Assembly: GCF_000972705.2 (NCBI RefSeq)
Contig: NZ_LATL02000190.1
Coordinates: 2,675-21,471, forward strand
DNA: 18,797 nt
Direction: 5' to 3'
From: Limnoraphis robusta CS-951
GTDB lineage: Bacteria; Cyanobacteriota; Cyanobacteriia; Cyanobacteriales; Microcoleaceae
Every line of letters starts with the position of its first letter. Within the stretch, counting starts at the first letter, position 1. The position numbers and the translations under genes are program-made. A model generated the notes under the pieces. The model did no database searches. It was given only the letters and a program-made list of their open reading frames with translations, and had not been told where the DNA came from. Shown piece by piece: positions 13,793 to 18,797 of the stretch.

Positions 13793-15472
13793 ATGCAAAA
13801 CTCGAAGAATCCTGTTATTGCTATTGGATTAGATTCTGCTCAACCTCCTTTACTCGAAGAGTGGATGTCTAAGGGATATTTAAAAAATCTAAGCCGTTTA
13901 CGTGAGCAAGGCATCTATAGCCGTTTACAGAACTTCAAAGACTCTAACGTTGAAACAGCTTGGACAACTTTTTCCACAGGTTGTCGTCCTGAAAAAACCG
14001 GGTATTGGGCAGCAATGGGGTTTCGCGAAGGGACTTATGAGACCGAAACTCGTGCCGCTTACGACTACAAAGAATATCTTCCTTTCACCGCTTTGGGAGA
14101 AGATTACCGAGTGATCACCTTTGATGTTCCCCAACTGCGACTCAACCCTCAAACCCAGGGCTTGCAAATCGGAGCTTGGGGGGCTCACTCTCCTCAAATT
14201 CCCAGTGACTCTATACCAGAATCCCTCTACCAAGAGATCATTGACAAGCATGGCCCCCATCCGGGTCTTCACAAGGATTATGCGGTTTGCCTCGATGTGA
14301 AAACCACCATGCAACTTGAAGAAAGATTTCTCACCGGGATTGAACGGCGATCGGCAATTTGTCAAGATTTGCTCCAGCGTAAGCCTTGGGATTTATTCTT
14401 AACCGTATTCAGTGAATCTCATGGTGGTGGTCACGTCTTCTGGCATCTCAGCCAACCCGACCATCCCCTCTATGAAAAACTGCGACCCCAGGTGTCCCAC
14501 GACCCTCTGTTAGCGGTTTACCAAGCGATGGATAAAGCGATTGGTGAGATCTTAACCCAGGCTCCAGAAAATGCTCATGTGGTGATTTTCTCAGGTCATG
14601 GTACTGGGGCGGCAGTGATTGACTTACCAAGTTTTATTTTCTTACCTGAGTTTCTCTATCGCTACAGTTTCCCTGGGAAATGCGGGATTGGCGATGGCAA
14701 AACCTCTGAACCCTTACCGCCACCGATTACCAAGATGAAGTGGAACTACTGGGAACGGCATTTGTGGGGTGAGAAGTCCGATCCTAACCCAATTCGCCGC
14801 TTCCTCAGACGAGAAACACCCACTCGGATTTTTAAGCTGATTGAGCCTTATATTGATGCTCGGGGCGAATTTGATTTAATTTCTCCGTTCCAACTCAAGC
14901 GTCAGGGAGAAACCGTTGTTCCTTGGAACCCGGCTCAGTGGTACAAACCGCTCTGGCCGAAGATGAAAGCTTTTGCGATTCCCAGTTTTGCTGAGGGTTA
15001 TGTACGGATTAACCTCAAAGGTCGTGAACCCAACGGAATTGTCGATCCTACGGAGTACGATGCGGTTTGTGACGAACTCTGTGAGAAGCTTTACGCCCTC
15101 AAAGATGCTCGCAAGGGTATTCCAATGGTCAGTCATATCGTTCGCACCCGCAAAAACGCCGCCGATCGCAATCCCAAATTACCCGATCCCGACTTGATTG
15201 TGGTTTGGCAAGAAGAATATGCAACTGATGTGATAGAAAGTCCAGAATACGGGCGTTTTGGCCCATTCCCTCCCTATCGCGCCGCCAGCCATCGGGCTGA
15301 AGGGTTTATCTTAGCGACAGGCCCCGATATTGCACCTGGGTCTACCTTATCTTCCGGTCATGCTCTGGATTTAGCCCCTTCTATTCTAGATTTAATGGGC
15401 GCACCCATCCCAGAACATATGGAGGGTAAACCCTTGCCTTTGCGAACGAATCAACCGGTTGTTACGGCTTAA
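13793..15472 (+). CDS. Alkaline phosphatase superfamily phosphodiesterase/phosphohydrolase
   Basis: This 559-residue metal-dependent hydrolase is related to type I phosphodiesterase/nucleotide pyrophosphatase enzymes. It has no signal peptide, so a cytoplasmic place is likely. D14 in AIGLDSAQPP is the first metal ligand. AWTTFSTGCRPEKTG (residues 56-70) should hold the nucleophilic T58 or T59 and the conserved TG...P...G. SESHGGGHVFWH (207-218, H210 and H214) is the second metal region. FSGHGTG (H269) stands where many relatives have SDHG, and SSGHALDLAPSILDLMG (H523) is the last ligand region with the usual C-terminal helix. The Gly in place of Asp at 268 is a departure from the classical motif, although some bacterial subfamilies have a similar SHGMG form. 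The substrate is unknown; a phosphodiester of a nucleotide sugar, polyprenyl or glycan type is plausible beside a glycosyltransferase. Confidence 0.85.
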   Translation: MQNSKNPVIAIGLDSAQPPLLEEWMSKGYLKNLSRLREQGIYSRLQNFKDSNVETAWTTFSTGCRPEKTGYWAAMGFREGTYETETRAAYDYKEYLPFTALGEDYRVITFDVPQLRLNPQTQGLQIGAWGAHSPQIPSDSIPESLYQEIIDKHGPHPGLHKDYAVCLDVKTTMQLEERFLTGIERRSAICQDLLQRKPWDLFLTVFSESHGGGHVFWHLSQPDHPLYEKLRPQVSHDPLLAVYQAMDKAIGEILTQAPENAHVVIFSGHGTGAAVIDLPSFIFLPEFLYRYSFPGKCGIGDGKTSEPLPPPITKMKWNYWERHLWGEKSDPNPIRRFLRRETPTRIFKLIEPYIDARGEFDLISPFQLKRQGETVVPWNPAQWYKPLWPKMKAFAIPSFAEGYVRINLKGREPNGIVDPTEYDAVCDELCEKLYALKDARKGIPMVSHIVRTRKNAADRNPKLPDPDLIVVWQEEYATDVIESPEYGRFGPFPPYRAASHRAEGFILATGPDIAPGSTLSSGHALDLAPSILDLMGAPIPEHMEGKPLPLRTNQPVVTA

Positions 15473-15735
15473 TTGAGCGATCGCGACATTCGTCAATTTC
15501 AGTAACCCCGTAATTTGTGTTTATGATCAACAGCGATAGAGGTTAGTCCAGGGCTAATACTATCGCTCTTTGCGTTTAGGGGTTTTTGGCGATCGAGGGC
15601 GATCGACTAAAGTTCCCGCAGGAGAACCTCGTCAGTCATCCTTGAAAACTGCATAAGTGGCATAAGGCTAGAAATATGTTTAGACAAAGGACATGATTTG
15701 ATCGCCTTGGCTAACTCAGATCAGGATTCAGTGTT
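15473..15735. other. Intergenic region with terminator-like hairpin
   Basis: The region starts with a HIP1 octamer (15477-15484) and two further GCGATCGA-type near matches at about 15589 and 15600. It includes the hairpin listed separately. The last 100 bases are A+T-richer and should hold the promoter of the following gene, but I see no convincing -35/-10 pair. AGGA nine bases before the ATG at 15736 is a fair ribosome site. Confidence 0.45.
15532..15570 (+). terminator. Possible intrinsic terminator after the phosphohydrolase gene
   Basis: Outer arms AGCGATAG (15532-15539) and CTATCGCT (15560-15567) are perfectly complementary. Inner arms TTAG (15543-15546) and CTAA (15554-15557) close a seven-base loop. 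A short CTTTGCGTTT tail follows rather than a clean T run, so termination efficiency is uncertain. Confidence 0.4.
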
Positions 15736-16764
15736 ATGGAAGACCTTTTTAACGACGACTCTCAGTCCCTATTTGACTTTTCCTCATCCAGCTTTGGTAA
15801 TTCCTTCTTTGATACCAAAAGCTTCTCTAGTTCTGCACCTACATCTAGTCAAGAGAGTACCTCCGATCATGAAACTCGTGACGAGAATAGCTCCGATAAT
15901 GACAGTCATGAAGAAAATAGCTCCGATCATGAAACTCGTGACAATACTCCCATCAGTACAAATATAAGTACAAATAATAGTTCCAATTTCTCTGTAGACG
16001 ATTTCATTTTGAATTCAGGCTCAATTTCCAATACTTTTAATGACAATAGTATAATCTGGAATGATCATGCTATCTCAACTATCAATCCCGATAACTTCTC
16101 GTCTATTTCTCCTATTCCATTAAATCAACATCCGTTAGGAATAACAATTTCTATCTCTTACAATGCACCACCTACAACACCATTTGATTCAGAATTACAA
16201 CAAGATCCCTTAACAGGTGATCCTATTACTGAATCATTCATAGATACAGAGACTAATCTCAATAATTCTATTTTCTCACATGATAACAGTTCTATTGAAA
16301 ACCAAAGCATCTCTGATATTGGCTTTGATGCTAACCCAATAGGCAGTAATAGTAATTACAATTTACCTGACAACATCGATCACTCCAGTCATTCGTTGAG
16401 TTTGGGTATCAATGAGCCTTCAGCAAATGCAGATTCTACATGGATTATTTCTGTTAGTTTTTCACCATTGGAAATGCCTGACCCAACTACACCATCTAAT
16501 AGTGATACTCCTTCAGAGATAGATGAAGAAGTAACCCCATCTGAAAATTCTTCAGAAAATGTTACTGATAGCGACACTTTGATATCTGTTGACTCGAAAA
16601 ATATAGTGAGTCAAAGAATTAGTCAAATGATTAGTGAAGCAAAAGCATTATCCTCAAAAATAACACAGCTAGAGACAAAAAATAATGTTTTCAGTAGTGA
16701 TAATGGTCATGCTGCAATAGATAACTTATCGGGAATGAAAGAACTTGGTAGTATGAATTGCTAG
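15736..16764 (+). CDS. Acidic low-complexity Ser/Asp/Asn-rich protein of unknown function
   Basis: I do not recognise a family. The 342-residue frame has a fair ribosome site (AGGA, nine bases before the ATG). It is rich in Ser, Asp, Asn, Thr and Ile, very poor in Lys and Arg for the first 280 residues, and has no signal peptide or membrane helix. A triple ten-residue repeat (SSDHETRDEN type) lies at about 42-72. Two diverged segments, LGITISISYNAPPTTPFDSE (about 134-153) and WIISVSFSPLEMPDPTTP (about 236-253), look like repeats of one beta-strand-containing module. The last 60 residues are different: a probable coiled coil (SQRISQMISEAKALSSKITQ), more Lys, and a single cysteine as the final residue. 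Its base composition is more A+T-rich than its neighbours. It may be intrinsically disordered or secreted by a non-classical route. It faces the CHAT gene tail to tail with 40 bp between. Confidence 0.6.
   Translation: MEDLFNDDSQSLFDFSSSSFGNSFFDTKSFSSSAPTSSQESTSDHETRDENSSDNDSHEENSSDHETRDNTPISTNISTNNSSNFSVDDFILNSGSISNTFNDNSIIWNDHAISTINPDNFSSISPIPLNQHPLGITISISYNAPPTTPFDSELQQDPLTGDPITESFIDTETNLNNSIFSHDNSSIENQSISDIGFDANPIGSNSNYNLPDNIDHSSHSLSLGINEPSANADSTWIISVSFSPLEMPDPTTPSNSDTPSEIDEEVTPSENSSENVTDSDTLISVDSKNIVSQRISQMISEAKALSSKITQLETKNNVFSSDNGHAAIDNLSGMKELGSMNC
15861..15950 (+). repeat. Three tandem 30-bp repeats inside the low-complexity gene
   Basis: Units start at 15861, 15891 and 15921. The first and third share CTCCGATCATGAAACTCGTG and the next two bases exactly; the middle copy is diverged. 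The length is a multiple of three, so copy-number change keeps the frame. Confidence 0.85.
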
Positions 16765-16804
16765 ATTTTAACATTGAGTAATCAAGATTTGGACTAGATG
16801 AAAA

Positions 16805-18797
16805 TCAAAAATCTTCTAGCCGAAGTAGAGTAATGCCTTTCCAGTCACCTGAAGGAATAAATGCTGCCCAATAGTAAGGATGTTGGTATTGCTGACTTTG
16901 CAGCATCTCAAGCTGAGTCTGTCGCCATGCTTCGGATGTTTCTTCACCTGTGATTAAACGCTTGTAATATTTTTCCATAAGTTCTTTGGTTGCGAAATCA
17001 TCAACGTTCCATAGGCTAGACAGTTGGCTTCTTACTCCTGCAATAACGAAAGCTCGTCGTAATCCATAAACTCCTTCTCCAAATCCCTGTATTCTTTCTC
17101 CGCGATCAATCTCTCCCAAACCTGTTTGACAAGCAGATAGTACAACGAGTTGAGTTCCTCGCAGATTTAAGCTAGCAACTTCCAGAGCGGTTAGAACTCC
17201 ATCCTCACCATCACTACTGCGTTGATTGTAGCCTGCTAGAGCCAAACCTGAACGGAGTAGAGGGTTTTCGTGGTTCTCCTTGGAAGCCGTCGATAGAAAG
17301 AAACCATGAGTTGCAAGATGTAAAATCTGGGGAGATATTGCAGCTTTAATAGCATTCTCAGTTGCTTGAGATTCGGTTAGCACAATGGCATTTGGCAGAA
17401 GACCTTTAATAACTTGGGCTTCTTCTTTCGTACCCGGTAGGGGTTTGTAGGTTAATCTCATTCCTCTAAAATCCGAGTTGCTGTTTTGGCTTTGCACTAA
17501 AGTATTTCTTAAATCTAAATTGCTTTGATTTTGAAAGTTTGGATTTGCAACAATCAGAGGAGGTTTCTGGGCAGAAGTATCAATTTGTAGACGCAATAAA
17601 TCTCGCCCAGAAGTCAAATAAGTAAATGTATAGTTTTCAACTAAATATTGATTTTGTTCATCAACTAAAGCTGCAAATGGAATCAGGTTAAGTCTACCAT
17701 CAGGCGATAGGAGAATATGGCGAACGTCATCCTCTAAATGCTGACGAATCGGTTGCATTAATTTCTCATCTAAAATACGAGCAGCTTTTTTGACAGGAGA
17801 TATCTGTCCAGACATCGCATTTCTCCTATATAAAGTCCTCGCAAATGAATTAATTAAGGAATGAATGGGTTCAGCCTCTCCTAAGTCTACCCAACGCACC
17901 TGTCCCTTTGCGGGTAGAATGTAAGCCGCATAACGATGTTCTCCCCATCGTTTCTCAGGAGTTGCACTTGCATCAAAAGATTTGTAAAGTACCAATTCAA
18001 CCAATGCAGAATTAGCGGGAAGTAGCTGTTGTATATCCTGAATTTTTACCTGTTGAGCTTCTGCCCGAAATTCAGCACTTCGCTGCAAAAGTTTTGCCTC
18101 TAATTGCTTCTCCTCAGCTTGTAGCGTTTCAATTTTAATACGGCTTAAGGCTTGAACTTGATTGAATCTCAACATAGCAAGCTGCTTGCGTTTTTCTTCT
18201 AACTGAGCGAATAAAGCTTTTTCTTCTAATGCCATATTCTGGCGAAGAATACTAATGCTATTTGCCATTACATCTAAAACACGACCTTTGCGCCGCAGTA
18301 TCGTTTTCAATGCTAAATTAGCAGCATCCTGACTATTGGGTGCATTTTGTAAATGGAGAGAAATTGAGCGATAAGTTGTATCGATTAAAGTGTTTATATA
18401 TGCTTTTTTGTCTTTTTCAGAACCAATCGTTAGTGTTAAACTCAAGTGTCTTTCTTCAATGTCTAGCCCTCGGGCTAAAGAAGTTAATGCAAGCTCTACA
18501 TCTCCCTGAGCCAATTGCGAGAAAGCTAAGTTATTAAGAACAGTTGCCATTTCAGGATGCTCATGTCTCTGTTCTTGTTCATGATTTTCTATGATCTGCA
18601 TGAAAAGTGGAATTGCTTGATCGTGATCTTTCCGAATCGAGTAAATAGCTGCTAAATTATTGAGAATATAATTTTCTATAGAGTTGAGAAATACACCATC
18701 TGTAATCGTTTGATTTATAGAGATTTTACCATGAATTTTTAGTGCTTTTTTAAAAATAGATTCAGCTTCTTTAAATCGTCTTTGATCTATATAAAGG
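16805..18797 (-). CDS. TPR-CHAT domain protein, 5' end outside the window
   Basis: The frame stays open from the internal Met at 18601 for 65 further codons to the window edge. These encode clear TPR sequence (RRFKEAESIFKKALKIHG, then NNLAAIYSIRKDHDQAIPLF), so the start lies outside and Met 18601 is not the real start. More TPR follows (VLNNLAFSQLAQGDVELALT), then a helical, partly coiled-coil region (about 18270-18000), then the CHAT domain, a caspase-like peptidase fold. The catalytic pair is intact: His in LHLATHGFF (codon 17306-17308) and Cys in VVLSACQTGLGE (codon 17129-17131). The end motif HPYYWAAFIPSGDW is standard. Such proteins are numerous in filamentous cyanobacteria and mostly uncharacterised; CHAT proteases work in separase-like and CRISPR-associated (TPR-CHAT/Csx29) and gasdermin-linked systems. 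No Cas or gasdermin gene is visible here. Confidence 0.92.
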   Translation of the reverse strand, partial: LYIDQRRFKEAESIFKKALKIHGKISINQTITDGVFLNSIENYILNNLAAIYSIRKDHDQAIPLFMQIIENHEQEQRHEHPEMATVLNNLAFSQLAQGDVELALTSLARGLDIEERHLSLTLTIGSEKDKKAYINTLIDTTYRSISLHLQNAPNSQDAANLALKTILRRKGRVLDVMANSISILRQNMALEEKALFAQLEEKRKQLAMLRFNQVQALSRIKIETLQAEEKQLEAKLLQRSAEFRAEAQQVKIQDIQQLLPANSALVELVLYKSFDASATPEKRWGEHRYAAYILPAKGQVRWVDLGEAEPIHSLINSFARTLYRRNAMSGQISPVKKAARILDEKLMQPIRQHLEDDVRHILLSPDGRLNLIPFAALVDEQNQYLVENYTFTYLTSGRDLLRLQIDTSAQKPPLIVANPNFQNQSNLDLRNTLVQSQNSNSDFRGMRLTYKPLPGTKEEAQVIKGLLPNAIVLTESQATENAIKAAISPQILHLATHGFFLSTASKENHENPLLRSGLALAGYNQRSSDGEDGVLTALEVASLNLRGTQLVVLSACQTGLGEIDRGERIQGFGEGVYGLRRAFVIAGVRSQLSSLWNVDDFATKELMEKYYKRLITGEETSEAWRQTQLEMLQSQQYQHPYYWAAFIPSGDWKGITLLRLEDF

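Noticed and set aside
15698..15967. 89-codon frame overlapping the start of the low-complexity gene
   Set aside because: It shares most of its length with the longer frame at 15736, which has the ribosome site and continues for 342 codons; the overlap frame only mirrors the repeats.
16805..18601. A complete CHAT gene starting at Met 18601
   Set aside because: The frame remains open with clear TPR sequence for all 65 codons up to the window edge, so this Met is internal.

Overview
The window looks like chromosomal DNA of a cyanobacterium, most likely a filamentous one. The evidence is at least six copies of the HIP1 octamer GCGATCGC (1103, 3624, 6977, 10531, 12949, 15477), where well under one is expected by chance, and a characteristic gene set: an SpkB-type Ser/Thr kinase with pentapeptide repeats, a TPR-CHAT protein, a large propeller hybrid histidine kinase and an IS605-family TnpB. 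The genus cannot be fixed from this sequence alone.

Layout. 1-491 is the 5' part of an IS605/IS1341-type element on the minus strand: a TTG-started tnpB cut by the window edge, plus a hairpin near the element's left end. 563-922 (-) is a small protein of unknown function. 1337-6404 (+) is a signalling pair: a 1370-residue membrane hybrid histidine kinase with a 14-blade sensor, then 49 bp downstream a REC-GGDEF diguanylate cyclase with a strong ribosome binding site. 6519-9346 (-) holds pheT followed by a small YciI-family gene, separated by an 84-bp imperfect palindrome. 9755-11395 (+) is the SpkB-like kinase. 11440-13102 (-) is a two-gene unit of a family 2 glycosyltransferase and a hexapeptide-repeat acyltransferase. 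13103-13792 is a 690-bp gap with a candidate promoter, several hairpins and a G+C-rich core, read here as a structured leader or small RNA. It precedes 13793-15472 (+), an alkaline-phosphatase-superfamily hydrolase. 15736-16764 (+) is an acidic, low-complexity Ser/Asp/Asn-rich protein. 16805-18797 (-) is a TPR-CHAT protein whose start lies outside the window.

How the genes may work together. The histidine kinase and the cyclase probably turn an envelope signal into cyclic di-GMP. The glycosyltransferase, acyltransferase and phosphohydrolase suggest surface glycan or lipid-linked sugar modification, a common c-di-GMP target, but this link is inference. The least explained parts are the structured gap at 13.3-13.8 kb, where two complementary palindromes could give alternative folds just before a start codon, and the low-complexity protein facing the CHAT protease-like gene tail to tail.
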